From: Algibacter miyuki
GTDB lineage: Bacteria; Bacteroidota; Bacteroidia; Flavobacteriales; Flavobacteriaceae
Direction: 5' to 3' (one strand)
DNA length: 64,000 bases
NCBI RefSeq assembly: GCF_042427745.1
Contig: NZ_JBHMFA010000001.1
Positions within the stretch are counted from its first letter, which is position 1; each line of letters begins with the position of its first letter. The notes below the pieces were generated by a model. The model saw nothing but the letters and a program-made list of their open reading frames with translations, searched no databases and had not been told where the DNA came from. Positions 52,850 through 61,640 of this stretch are shown in pieces. A program made the position numbers and the translations under genes.

Positions 52850-54007
52850 CTATTCGAGCCATGATTTATAATAGGTTTCGTCTGCAATTTCCATAGCTTC
52901 CTCGGTAAGCATAAGTGGCTTGAAAGTATCTACCATTACGGCAAGTTCATCGGTTTTGGTTTTACCAATACTACGTTCGGTGGCTCCGGGATGCGGCCCG
53001 TGCGGAATACCTGCAGGATGCACAGAAATATGCCCAGCCTCGACATCGTTTCGGCTCATAAAATCGCCATCAACATAGTACAAAACCTCGTCGCTATCAA
53101 TATTACTATGGTTGTACGGCGCTGGAATGGACTGCGGGTGGTAATCGTAAAGACGGGGTACAAAACTGCAAACTACAAAGGCATCGGTTTCGAAAGTTTG
53201 ATGTACTGGTGGTGGCTGATGGATGCGCCCCGTGATGGGTTCAAAATCGTGAATGGAAATGGCATACGGGTAATTATATCCGTCGTAACCAACAACATCA
53301 AAAGGATGCGAGGCGTAAACCATTTCGATAATATCGTCTTGTTTTTTTACTTTTATAAGAAAATCGCCACTTTCATTATTGGTTTCTAACTCCTGCGGTT
53401 GGCGAATATCGCGTTCGCAAAACGGTGCGTGTTCTAGGAGTTGCCCAAACCAGTTTCGATAGCGTTTTGGGGTGTAAATTGGCCGACGCGATTCGACAAT
53501 AAAAAGACGATTATCTTCGGTATCGAAATCCATTTTATAAATTACACCGCGTGGCACCAAAAGGTAATCGCCATATTTAAAATTGATATTTCCTAAGTGT
53601 GTGCGCAACTTACCAGAGCCTTTATGAATAAAAATAAGCTCGTCGGCATCGGTGTTTTTATAAAAATAATCTTGTGTGGCTTGTTTTGGAGCAGCTAAAA
53701 TAATGGCACAATCGCTATTTACCAAAATGGTTTTTCGGCTTTCAAGATAATCGTTTTCGGGCTTTACTTGAAAACCTTTTAGTCGATAGGATTTTATATT
53801 ATTTTTTAATGCAATTTTTGGCGCCACACTGTATTGCTTTTTAATCGCTTTTACTTGTGTTGGTCGCTGTTCGTGATAACTGTTTGTAGACATACCATCG
53901 AAACCAATGGTGCCAAACAATTGCTCGGCATACAGACTGCCATCGGGTTTTCTAAACTGGGTGTGACGTTTGGGTGGAATATTCCCTAATTTATGATAAA
54001 AAGGCAT
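52850..54007 (-). CDS. hmgA: Homogentisate 1,2-dioxygenase
   Basis: A 385-residue cupin-type non-haem iron enzyme that opens the ring of homogentisate to maleylacetoacetate. Landmarks are KRHTQFRKPDGSLYAEQLFG at the start, GDYLLVPRGVIYKMDF, DVVGYDGYNYPYAISIHDFE, HQPPPVHQTFETDAFVVCSF (iron ligands) and HPAGIPHGPHPGATERS. It is shorter than the ~440-residue mammalian type but complete. It is followed by hpd on the same strand; the fumarylacetoacetase and maleylacetoacetate isomerase genes are not in the window. Confidence 0.93.
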   Translation of the reverse strand: MPFYHKLGNIPPKRHTQFRKPDGSLYAEQLFGTIGFDGMSTNSYHEQRPTQVKAIKKQYSVAPKIALKNNIKSYRLKGFQVKPENDYLESRKTILVNSDCAIILAAPKQATQDYFYKNTDADELIFIHKGSGKLRTHLGNINFKYGDYLLVPRGVIYKMDFDTEDNRLFIVESRRPIYTPKRYRNWFGQLLEHAPFCERDIRQPQELETNNESGDFLIKVKKQDDIIEMVYASHPFDVVGYDGYNYPYAISIHDFEPITGRIHQPPPVHQTFETDAFVVCSFVPRLYDYHPQSIPAPYNHSNIDSDEVLYYVDGDFMSRNDVEAGHISVHPAGIPHGPHPGATERSIGKTKTDELAVMVDTFKPLMLTEEAMEIADETYYKSWLE

Positions 54008-54300
54008 AATTTCTTAAATTATAAGTTAATCATTAAAAGTTTTAAAGCAAAAAACTTTAATCTTCAGATAGTTACATAAAGATACACAAATGCCTGACTA
54101 TTCAGGATTTCTCTTGAGAAGAAAATTAAGATGTTGCAGTAAATTAACCCAATACAATGCCATATTACTACAAATATCGTAAATATTTTGGTTATTCCGT
54201 AAAAAGGACCAACTTTTTAGAACCTCTAGAGTAGTATCCTGTATATAATTAGAGGCTGTGACTCTGGCAGCATAAGAAAAGAAGACTTAATTAATTTATC
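54008..54300. other. Intergenic region upstream of hmgA
   Basis: These 293 bases have no credible gene. They must contain the hmgA promoter, but I find no clean TAnnTTTG on the minus strand. CCTCTA and TAGAGG near 54223-54256 could form a weak hairpin, which is not convincing as a terminator of the converging transcripts. Confidence 0.4.
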
Positions 54301-56532
54301 TTAAAACCAAAAGCCTAAGTTAAAAAACCAAATGCTCTTTTTAGATTCGGGAGAGTAGCTGTATTTTACCTGTAAAGGACCAACTAGTGTTTCTACACCG
54401 TAACCTAAACCGTAACCGCGATAATCGGGTAATGAAAACCATTCGCCAGTTTCAAATATATCGTCGTCTACGTTTGCCCAGTTTGCCTCTAGCAGAATAT
54501 GATGTTTTTTAAACACCTCGTAATCGGCACTGGCATAAGTTTTCACGAAACTATTCCCCGAAAGGGAAATGAAATCGTAGCCAATAAAAGGAATAAAATT
54601 ATTTATTAAATCGTTGCCAAAACCACCGAGTGCAAAATCTAGTGATTTAGTAGATCTATCACCCATTTTAAAACCACCACTACTTCGGAAATTTAAAGCC
54701 ATTCTATCGGAAACACTAAAGGCGTAACCCAAATCGGCCTTGGCTATCGAGAAGCCATCAAAATCTTGGTTAAAATCTGAAGCCAATAAATACCAATGTA
54801 AATCGCCATTAAAATACATACCTTTTTTAGGGAAATATTTATTATCATAAGTATCCAATTTTAAACCGCTAAACACACTTAGGTAATCTGTTTGTTCAAA
54901 AATAAACTCATCGTCACTCCGACTACTTAAAAACGTTTCCGAACTCAATTCTAATCGTTTATGCTCCAAACCAAGACTCAACGCAAAATCTTTTCTAAAT
55001 AAAGTTTGCAAGTAAAACTGATTGGTAAAATCTTCTAATTCTGTTCCAATTTTATTTAATCCTGTGGCATCTATTTCACTGTCTTCCAGCAACAATTCTG
55101 CACTAATATTTTTATTAAATGTATTATATCTAGAACGAAAACCAACACTATAATAAAAACCTTTATCTATTAAATACTCGAAGTTATACCGCACATTATC
55201 GCCTAAAATAAAATCGAAAGAAGCGACATCATTCTTAAACAAAAGCTGCTTTTTTGTGATATTTATAAGAGCTGCACTTTTATATAAATCGTCGAAATGA
55301 ATCCCCAACCTTAAGAAGGTTGTATTCTTAGTTTCGGCTAATTGCGTTTCTAAATGATACGAATCACTGCTACTCGATTTTTTTAAATTATACCGAAAAG
55401 AATTGAAATTATTAGTGGCCACTAAATTATTAACACCAGACACAAAACGGTTGTAACTTATTTTTTCATTCGGTTTCAACTTCAACTTCCCTAAAACATA
55501 AGCCCGCGTATAACGGTCGATACCTTTTACTGAAAAACCACTAATAGTCAAACTATCTGGTGATACTAGAGCAAAATGTTGATTATTTTCGCGTTTAGGC
55601 AAACTTTTTAAAGTTTCAATATTTGCGATAGCTGCATGCTTTCCACTTTCAATAATTTCGTTTCCTTCCTCAAAAGAAACTACATTATAATCGGTTATAT
55701 CTGGCTTAATATACACATCGGTTTCTTTCGATTTTAACTGCATATCGCTTATGGTTCGAAAATTATTAATCTGGAATAATACATCAGTAGCCGAAACCAA
55801 GCCTTTACGCTTTTGTAAATCGTCCTGCACATCAACACCAATAATTTTATCCATGCCTTTGGCAAGTAACTCTGTAATAGGATAATTATTAACCACACCA
55901 CCATCAATCAACATATCGCCATCAATAACAACAGGCTGATATAAGGATGGCAACGCACCACTAGCCATAATTGCTTGTGTTAAATCGCCTGACTCTAAAA
56001 CCACCTGCTTACCGGTTTCAATATTTGTAGCAACGCAGAAAAACGGCACCTGCAACTTACTAAAATCGTTAATATTATTAACCGGTAATATTAACTTTGA
56101 AAATAAATTATAGGTATTTTGTCCGCGTGAAAGTGCCGAAGGCAAACGTACTTTAAAATTTTTGATTGGTAATTTTACAGCATAACGTTCTGCATTATCA
56201 CGTTCGTAAAATGCTTTTGAAATCCTAGGTAAATCGTCGCTTATTAATTTATTGAAATCAATTTCCTGAAAAATAGAATCAAGTTCTTTCCCTGAATATC
56301 CAGCCGCGTAAAGTCCGCCAATAATAGCTCCCATAGATGTTCCAGCAACATAATCAATTTGAATTCCCAAACTATCTATCACTTTTAAAACACCAATATG
56401 AGCCAAACCTTTTGCACCACCACCACTGAGCACCAAACCAACTTTAGGCCTAGGGTTTTCAGTTTCGGTTTGCGCTTTCGCGGAAAAGGAAACCGCTAAT
56501 ACAAAAGTTAATATGATGATTTTTTTAATCAC
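54301..56532 (-). CDS. Patatin-like phospholipase fused to an outer-membrane beta-barrel (PlpD-like)
   Basis: A 743-residue protein with a signal peptide (cut near KAQ, 21). The patatin domain (about 28-300) has the oxyanion loop LSGGGAKGLAHIGV, the nucleophile Ser66 in GTSMG, and the Asp210-Gly-Gly of the catalytic dyad in IDGGVVNNYPITE. A POTRA-like segment (about 318-380, ISGFSVKGIDRYTRAYVLGK) follows, then a BamA/Omp85-like 16-strand barrel (about 390-743) ending in SIWFFNLGFWF. This is the architecture of type Vd secretion proteins, which export or display a lipase on the surface. It lies 53 bases downstream of uvrC. Confidence 0.9.
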   Translation of the reverse strand: MIKKIIILTFVLAVSFSAKAQTETENPRPKVGLVLSGGGAKGLAHIGVLKVIDSLGIQIDYVAGTSMGAIIGGLYAAGYSGKELDSIFQEIDFNKLISDDLPRISKAFYERDNAERYAVKLPIKNFKVRLPSALSRGQNTYNLFSKLILPVNNINDFSKLQVPFFCVATNIETGKQVVLESGDLTQAIMASGALPSLYQPVVIDGDMLIDGGVVNNYPITELLAKGMDKIIGVDVQDDLQKRKGLVSATDVLFQINNFRTISDMQLKSKETDVYIKPDITDYNVVSFEEGNEIIESGKHAAIANIETLKSLPKRENNQHFALVSPDSLTISGFSVKGIDRYTRAYVLGKLKLKPNEKISYNRFVSGVNNLVATNNFNSFRYNLKKSSSSDSYHLETQLAETKNTTFLRLGIHFDDLYKSAALINITKKQLLFKNDVASFDFILGDNVRYNFEYLIDKGFYYSVGFRSRYNTFNKNISAELLLEDSEIDATGLNKIGTELEDFTNQFYLQTLFRKDFALSLGLEHKRLELSSETFLSSRSDDEFIFEQTDYLSVFSGLKLDTYDNKYFPKKGMYFNGDLHWYLLASDFNQDFDGFSIAKADLGYAFSVSDRMALNFRSSGGFKMGDRSTKSLDFALGGFGNDLINNFIPFIGYDFISLSGNSFVKTYASADYEVFKKHHILLEANWANVDDDIFETGEWFSLPDYRGYGLGYGVETLVGPLQVKYSYSPESKKSIWFFNLGFWF

Positions 56533-56585
56533 AGATTTCTAAGGTTTTCTTTATATAAAAAGGCATTCGGAATATCTGAATAAAC

Positions 56586-58394
56586 TTACGGCTTTATTTT
56601 ATTTTTTTCGTGATAGAAATTATAAACTTTTTCAGCTCGCGACACCCCAACAACATCTTCCAACTCATCTAATTTGGCATTTGCGATACGTTTAGCCGAT
56701 TTAAAATGTTTTAACAATTCCACAATAGTTTTATCACCAACTCCAGGAATGTTTTCCAATTCGGTATTTAACGCCGATTTACTTCTTTTATTTCGGTGAT
56801 GCTCGATACCAAAACGGTGTGCTTCGTTTCGTAATTGCTGAATAATTTTTAGAGTCTCACTCTTTTTATCTAAATATAACGGAATAGGATCGTCGGGATA
56901 AAATAATTCTTCCAAACGTTTTGCAATACCAATAATAGCAATGGTGTTACGCAAACCTAACGCATCTAAACTTTTTAATGCGGAAGAAAGTTGCCCTTTT
57001 CCACCATCAATAATAATAAGTTGTGGCAATGGTTCATCTTCTTCCAGCAAACGCTTGTAACGCCTGTACACCACTTCTTCCATAGACGCAAAATCATCGG
57101 GACCTACAACAGTTTTTATATTGAAATGGCGATAATCTTTTTTACTCGGCTTGCCATCTTTAAAAACCACACAAGCAGCAACAGGGTTGGTACCTTGTAT
57201 ATTCGAGTTATCAAAACATTCTATTTGTCGAGGTTCTTCGGAAAGGCGTAAATCAACTTTCATTTGTGCCATAATTCGGTTGGCATGCCTATCTGGATCC
57301 ACTATTTTTATTTGTTTGAAACGCTCCATTCGGAAGTATTTCGCATTACGAAGTGATAAGTCTAAAATATGTTTTTTATCACCTAATTGAGGAACGGTAA
57401 CTTTTAAATTCTCTCCTATATTAACTTTGAATGGCACATATATTTCTTTCGAATTAGAGTTGAAACGCTGACGAATTTCAGTAATAGCCAATTCGAGTAA
57501 TTCCTGGTCAGATTCATCCAATTTCTTTTTAATTTCTAAGGTATGCGAACGAATAATAGAACCATAAGACAGTTGTAAAAAATTGATATAACCATAACCT
57601 TCATCGCTCATGATAGAAAACACATCGACATTACTAATTTTAGGGTTTACAATAGTAGAACGTGATTGATAATTTTCCAGAACTTCAATTTTCTCTTTCA
57701 TTTTATGCGCTTCTTCAAACTGCATATTATCGGCCAGCTCCCGCATTTGCACTTTAAATTGCTGTAAAGAATCTTTAAAGTTCCCTTTTAAAATTTCTTT
57801 TATAGCTTTTATATTTTCGTTGTAATGTGCTTCTGTTTCACGGTTTTCACAAGCGCCTTTACAATTACCTAAATGGTATTCAAGGCACACTTTATACTTG
57901 CCAGAATTTACTTTTTCTTGCGATAAATTATAGTTGCAGGTGCGCAAACTGTAAAGTCCTTTTATTAAATCAAGTAGCGTGTACACGGTTTTCCCACTGG
58001 TGTATGGCCCAAAATAATCGCTGCCATCTTTAAACACACGGCGTGTGGAAAACACTCTAGGGAAACGTTCGTTTTTTATGCAAATCCACGGGTACGATTT
58101 ATCGTCTTTTAGTAAAACATTATACCGTGGTTTGTATTTTTTTATAAGGTTGTTTTCGAGTAGAAGCGCATCGGTTTCAGTATCTACAACAATGTGTTTT
58201 ATGTTAACTATTTTTTTTACTAACACCCGTGTTTTACCATTGTCGTGGGTTTTGGTAAAATAAGAACTGACCCGTTTTTTTAGATTTTTGGCTTTACCAA
58301 CGTAAATTATGGTGTCGTCTTTATCGAAATATTGATACACGCCAGGTTGGTTTGGCAGGGTTTTTAGCTGTATTTCTAAATTGGGGGTTTCCAT
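56586..58394 (-). CDS. uvrC: Excinuclease ABC subunit C
   Basis: A 602-residue nucleotide-excision-repair nuclease that cuts on both sides of a lesion bound by UvrAB. The N-terminal GIY-YIG domain has GVYQYFDKDDTIIYVGKAKN (18-37) and KKRVSSYF. A UvrBC helical motif (about 205-240) and a Cys-containing zone (LRTCNYN, YKVCLEYHLGNCKGACE) follow. The RNase H-like domain has IECFDNSNIQGTNPVAACVV and PQLIIIDGGKGQL. The C-terminal HhH domain is IPGVGDKTIVELLKHF. All are intact. Its -7 element is 5 bases from the ATG. Confidence 0.95.
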   Translation of the reverse strand: METPNLEIQLKTLPNQPGVYQYFDKDDTIIYVGKAKNLKKRVSSYFTKTHDNGKTRVLVKKIVNIKHIVVDTETDALLLENNLIKKYKPRYNVLLKDDKSYPWICIKNERFPRVFSTRRVFKDGSDYFGPYTSGKTVYTLLDLIKGLYSLRTCNYNLSQEKVNSGKYKVCLEYHLGNCKGACENRETEAHYNENIKAIKEILKGNFKDSLQQFKVQMRELADNMQFEEAHKMKEKIEVLENYQSRSTIVNPKISNVDVFSIMSDEGYGYINFLQLSYGSIIRSHTLEIKKKLDESDQELLELAITEIRQRFNSNSKEIYVPFKVNIGENLKVTVPQLGDKKHILDLSLRNAKYFRMERFKQIKIVDPDRHANRIMAQMKVDLRLSEEPRQIECFDNSNIQGTNPVAACVVFKDGKPSKKDYRHFNIKTVVGPDDFASMEEVVYRRYKRLLEEDEPLPQLIIIDGGKGQLSSALKSLDALGLRNTIAIIGIAKRLEELFYPDDPIPLYLDKKSETLKIIQQLRNEAHRFGIEHHRNKRSKSALNTELENIPGVGDKTIVELLKHFKSAKRIANAKLDELEDVVGVSRAEKVYNFYHEKNKIKP

Positions 58395-58399
58395 TGTTT

Positions 58400-58407
58400 C
58401 AAAGGTA
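58400..58407 (-). promoter_or_regulatory. -7 element of uvrC, adjacent to the start codon
   Basis: TACCTTTG on the minus strand ends 5 bases before the uvrC ATG, so the mRNA is likely leaderless. No TTG was found at the -33 position. Confidence 0.5.
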
Positions 58408-58605
58408 ATTATTTTATTATTTTTTTGCCTTGCTTTTAATAGTCGAATTTTAAGTTTTACCTTATCGCTTTGAGTGTGCTTTGTTTGCCTGTTGAATTTA
58501 TTTTTTAAAAATGTTTTTTGAATAGACTAATTGCATACATTCGCCACTTTTAAAAAACGTTTTTTTTATTAGAAAAAACGGTGTGTTTTGAATTAAAACC
58601 TGGTG

Positions 58606-58720
58606 TTAGCGGATAAACCCGCGTTAGGGATTGAGGCTTTGTTGAAGCTCTTTTTGTGTTGTTGCACCTATGCAACACAAAAAAGCGACTGCTGAAAGCC
58701 CGACCCTTGTGGTAACGCCC
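58606..58720 (+). ncRNA. Conserved flavobacterial structured intergenic element, copy 2 (candidate RNA)
   Basis: This 115-base copy has the same blocks and order as copy 1 (1254-1388). GCGTTA (58621-58626) pairs with TAACGC (58713-58718). The first inner hairpin is different in sequence but conserved in place: CTTTTTGTGTTG and TTGCA pair with TGCAA and CACAAAAAAG (58649-58684). The second inner hairpin of copy 1 is nearly absent here, replaced by TTGT. Compensating changes like these favour a structured RNA. It ends 20 bases before the first gene of the RimK operon and on the same strand, so it could be in that operon's leader. The Rfam Flavo-1 motif is a candidate identity, from memory only. 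Confidence 0.6.
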
Positions 58721-58740
58721 AAATTAATGAATTGAAAAAA

Positions 58741-59163
58741 ATGAGTAAAAAGATTCTGGGACGCCACGATGTTGTGGATTTCCCGAAATTAGGTTTGTTT
58801 AATATTGATGTGAAAATGGATACGGGCGCCTATACTTCGGCCATCCATTGTTCGGATATTATCGAAGAAAATGATACGTTACGTTGTATTTTTAATAGCC
58901 ATTCTCACGAGAATTTTGGCAAAACAGAGATTGTTTTCGACCAATTTTGGCGCACGAACGTAAAAAGCAGTAACGGAAATAAGGAAAATAGATATAAAGT
59001 GAAATCGGACGTGGTATTTTTTGGTAAAACGTATAGGATTAACTTAACTTTAAGCACGAGAAGCGATATGAAATTTCCAGTCTTGATTGGCAGGCAGTTT
59101 TTGAAGCAAAAATTCATGGTTGATGTGGATTTAGAAAACGTTTCTTTTAAATTGAAAAAATAA
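58741..59163 (+). CDS. RimB-like retropepsin-type protease (family formerly ATP-dependent zinc protease)
   Basis: A 140-residue protein with a retropepsin fold, of the family once labelled ATP-dependent zinc protease (PF05618). The catalytic Asp is in DVKMDTGAYTSAI (Asp27), the standard DTGA motif; the later half has FPVLIGRQFLKQKFMVDV. A frame from a TTG at 58732 exists, but the ATG at 58741 is the natural start. It overlaps the next gene, rimK, by one base (TAATG), so translation is coupled. In Pseudomonas a RimB protein of this type works with RimK; here it probably trims or activates a tag. It starts a three-gene operon. Confidence 0.87.
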   Translation: MSKKILGRHDVVDFPKLGLFNIDVKMDTGAYTSAIHCSDIIEENDTLRCIFNSHSHENFGKTEIVFDQFWRTNVKSSNGNKENRYKVKSDVVFFGKTYRINLTLSTRSDMKFPVLIGRQFLKQKFMVDVDLENVSFKLKK

Positions 59164-60038
59164 TGAACATAGTAATTTTATCAAGAAATGCGCAATTGTA
59201 TTCTACTGATCGTTTGGTTGAAGAAGGCGAAAAAAGAGGCCACAAAATTGAGGTGATTGACCCCTTGAAATGTGACCTTATTATTGAAAAACAGAAGCCA
59301 ACCATTTTTTATAAGGATCGATATTTAGATTATGTAGATGCGATTATCCCTAGAATTGGGACGTCGGTTACGTTTTTTGGATGTGCTGTGGTACGTCAAT
59401 TTGAAATGATGGGCGTTTTTACAACGGTAACTTCTGATGCGATTATCCGTTCGCGCGATAAATTACGTAGTTTTCAACGTTTATCAAAAGCAGGAATTGG
59501 GATGCCTAAAACAGTATTTACTAATTATTCTCGTGATGTGGAACGTGTGATTAAACATGTTGGCGGAACACCTGTCATTATTAAACTTTTAGAAGGCACA
59601 CAAGGTCTAGGAGTGGTTTTGGCAGAGTCTAAAAATGCTGCAGAATCTGTTTTAGAAGCTTTTAATGGTTTGCAAGCTCGCGCTTTGGTTCAGGAATATA
59701 TTGCTGAGGCTAAAGGTGCAGATTTACGTGCTTTAGTTGTGGATGGCCAAGTGGTTGGAGCCATGAAACGCCAAGGTAAAGAAGGTGAGTTCCGCTCGAA
59801 TTTACACCGTGGTGGATCGGCTGAAATTGTAAAACTTAATCACGAAGAATTAACGGTTGCCATGAATGCTGCGAAAGCATTAGAGCTTCCTGTTTGTGGG
59901 GTTGATATGTTACAATCGGCTCGTGGACCTCTACTTTTAGAAGTGAATTCTACACCTGGTTTAGAAGGTATAGAAGGTGCTACTGGCAGAAATATTGCTA
60001 AAAATATTATTGTATTTATTGAGAAAAACACAAAATAA
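59163..60038 (+). CDS. rimK: RimK-type ATP-grasp glutamate ligase
   Basis: A 291-residue ATP-grasp ligase that adds glutamates to the C-terminus of ribosomal protein S6 or makes poly-glutamate. N-terminal Rossmann-like part: IVILSRNAQLYSTDRLVEEG and IIPRIGTSVTFFG. ATP-grasp core: SRDKLRSFQRLSKAGIGMPK, VIIKLLEGTQGLGVVLAE, VQEYIAEAKGADLRALVVDG, and the late CGVDMLQSARGPLLLEVNST with metal-binding Glu/Asn. All look active. It starts in the stop codon of the retropepsin gene and ends one base before the aspartoacylase-like gene, so the three are co-translated. Target protein is unknown; S6 is the obvious candidate. Confidence 0.92.
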   Translation: MNIVILSRNAQLYSTDRLVEEGEKRGHKIEVIDPLKCDLIIEKQKPTIFYKDRYLDYVDAIIPRIGTSVTFFGCAVVRQFEMMGVFTTVTSDAIIRSRDKLRSFQRLSKAGIGMPKTVFTNYSRDVERVIKHVGGTPVIIKLLEGTQGLGVVLAESKNAAESVLEAFNGLQARALVQEYIAEAKGADLRALVVDGQVVGAMKRQGKEGEFRSNLHRGGSAEIVKLNHEELTVAMNAAKALELPVCGVDMLQSARGPLLLEVNSTPGLEGIEGATGRNIAKNIIVFIEKNTK

Positions 60039-61013
60039 ATGCCAGAATTACGCAACAACATTTTAACGATTTTAGGTGAAGATATTAAACCCGGAGAAAG
60101 CCGAGAGGTTAATTTTGATGTGGCTAATTTGCACACATCAACCCCTGTAAATGTGCCCGTTATTATTGAACGCGCAAAAAAACCTGGACCAACTGTACTT
60201 TTTACAGCCGGTATCCATGGCGACGAGGTTAATGGTGTTGAAATTGTACGTCAACTTATTGCAAAAGGAATTAACAAACCGAAAGCAGGCACGGTAATTT
60301 GTATTCCGGTAATTAATGTTTTTGGGTTTATAAACTTAAAACGTGAATTTCCTGATGGCCGCGATTTAAACCGTGTATTCCCAGGGAGCCCTTCGGGATC
60401 TTTGGCAGCTCGTGTAGCCTTTAAATTGGTGAATGAGATTATTCCGTTTGTGGATATTATTTTAGATTTTCATACCGGCGGATCTGGCCGGTTTAATGCA
60501 CCTCAATTACGTTACGTAAAGGACGACATAAAACTTAACGACTTAGCAAAAGCTTTTAATGCACCGTTTGTGTTGTATTCTAAAAACTTATCGAAATCGT
60601 TTAGAACCACGTGCTATAAATTGGACAAACCTTTATTACTTTTTGAAGGTGGTAAATCGAATCATATTGATGAGGCGGTTACCAATTCTGGTGTGAATGG
60701 TAGTAAACGCGTTTTAAAACATTTAGGCATGTTAGCCACACATTTTAAAACTTCGAACCCGAAAAAACCTACTATTTTTATTGAAGATAGCAAATGGCAG
60801 CGCGCCAAACTTTCGGGTATGTTTAAGGCTGAAGTCCCTATAGGATCTTACGTGAATAAGCGTGATGTACTAGGAAACATTACCGATCCGTATGGAAAGT
60901 TCACCCACTTGGTGAAAGCCCCAAATTCAGGATATATTATTAATGTAAACGAATCGCCGATTGTATATCAAGGCGATGCTTTATTTCATATTTCGGCACG
61001 TTTGCAACATTAA
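60039..61013 (+). CDS. Succinylglutamate desuccinylase/aspartoacylase-like zinc carboxypeptidase
   Basis: A 324-residue M14-like zinc hydrolase of the AstE/AspA family. Metal and catalytic motifs are TAGIHGDEVNGVEIV (His and Glu ligands), FPDGRDLNRVFPG (Arg/Asn substrate contacts), LDFHTGGSG (zinc His) and LLFEGGKSN (catalytic Glu). A C-terminal beta barrel (about 240-324) is typical. It starts immediately after the rimK stop. In this context it may remove glutamates added by RimK, or cleave a related amide; amino-acid deacylation is the other reading. It is the last gene of the operon; the next gene is 39 bases on. Confidence 0.9.
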   Translation: MPELRNNILTILGEDIKPGESREVNFDVANLHTSTPVNVPVIIERAKKPGPTVLFTAGIHGDEVNGVEIVRQLIAKGINKPKAGTVICIPVINVFGFINLKREFPDGRDLNRVFPGSPSGSLAARVAFKLVNEIIPFVDIILDFHTGGSGRFNAPQLRYVKDDIKLNDLAKAFNAPFVLYSKNLSKSFRTTCYKLDKPLLLFEGGKSNHIDEAVTNSGVNGSKRVLKHLGMLATHFKTSNPKKPTIFIEDSKWQRAKLSGMFKAEVPIGSYVNKRDVLGNITDPYGKFTHLVKAPNSGYIINVNESPIVYQGDALFHISARLQH

Positions 61014-61052
61014 ATTTGCGAACCTTTTATAACCACTTCGGACAACCTCAAC

Positions 61053-61622
61053 ATGACGAAAAACGATTTACGAAAAACATATAAAACCCTTAGAAGCAAC
61101 TTATCGGCCCACGAAATGGACGATTATAGTTTAGCGATTGCCAATCAGCTTTTAAAATTGCCGGTTTGGGAATATTCGTTTTATCATGTTTTTCTTGCTA
61201 TTACAGAACAAAAGGAGATTAACACCGATTATATTTTGAATATTTTATCGGGAAAGGATAAGAACGTTTTAATTTCTAAAAGTGATTTTAAAACAGGAGG
61301 TATGACGCATTTTTTACTCACCGATAATACACCTATTAAGAAAAACAAATACAATATTCCGGAACCTGTTGATGGTATTGAAATTGCCGACAATAAAGTT
61401 GATGTTGTTTTTATTCCGCTTTTAGCTTTTGATAAAACAGGAAACCGCGTGGGCTATGGCAAAGGTTTTTACGATCGCTTTTTAGCGAAATGCAAACCTG
61501 AAACCATTAAAATAGGTTTATCTTTTTTTGAAGCTGAAAACGAAATTACCGATGTTTTTGATACAGATGTAAAACTGGATTTTTGCGTAACACCTGAGCA
61601 GATTTATAAATTTAGAGATTAA
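61053..61622 (+). CDS. 5-formyltetrahydrofolate cyclo-ligase
   Basis: A 189-residue enzyme that converts 5-formyl-THF to 5,10-methenyl-THF with ATP. The N-terminal TKNDLRKTYKTLRSNLS and the signature GNRVGYGKGFYDRFL near 130-145 (ATP/Mg site) mark the family. It lies 39 bases after the aspartoacylase-like gene and may be read from the same transcript. It is convergent with lspA, with 18 bases between the stops and no clear terminator. Identification is firm. Confidence 0.93.
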   Translation: MTKNDLRKTYKTLRSNLSAHEMDDYSLAIANQLLKLPVWEYSFYHVFLAITEQKEINTDYILNILSGKDKNVLISKSDFKTGGMTHFLLTDNTPIKKNKYNIPEPVDGIEIADNKVDVVFIPLLAFDKTGNRVGYGKGFYDRFLAKCKPETIKIGLSFFEAENEITDVFDTDVKLDFCVTPEQIYKFRD

Positions 61623-61640
61623 AACTCTATAACTTGATAA

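Larger units (their letters stand above)
58395..58740. other. Intergenic region between uvrC and the RimK operon
   Basis: Besides the uvrC -7 element and the structured element, this 346-base region has a weak TACATTCG (58536-58543, one mismatch to TAnnTTTG), the only candidate -7 box for the rightward operon. No gene is seen. Confidence 0.45.

Noticed and set aside
54223..54256. CCTCTA...TAGAGG repeat near the end of the patatin gene
   Set aside because: The loop is long and no T-run follows, so it is not supported as a terminator.
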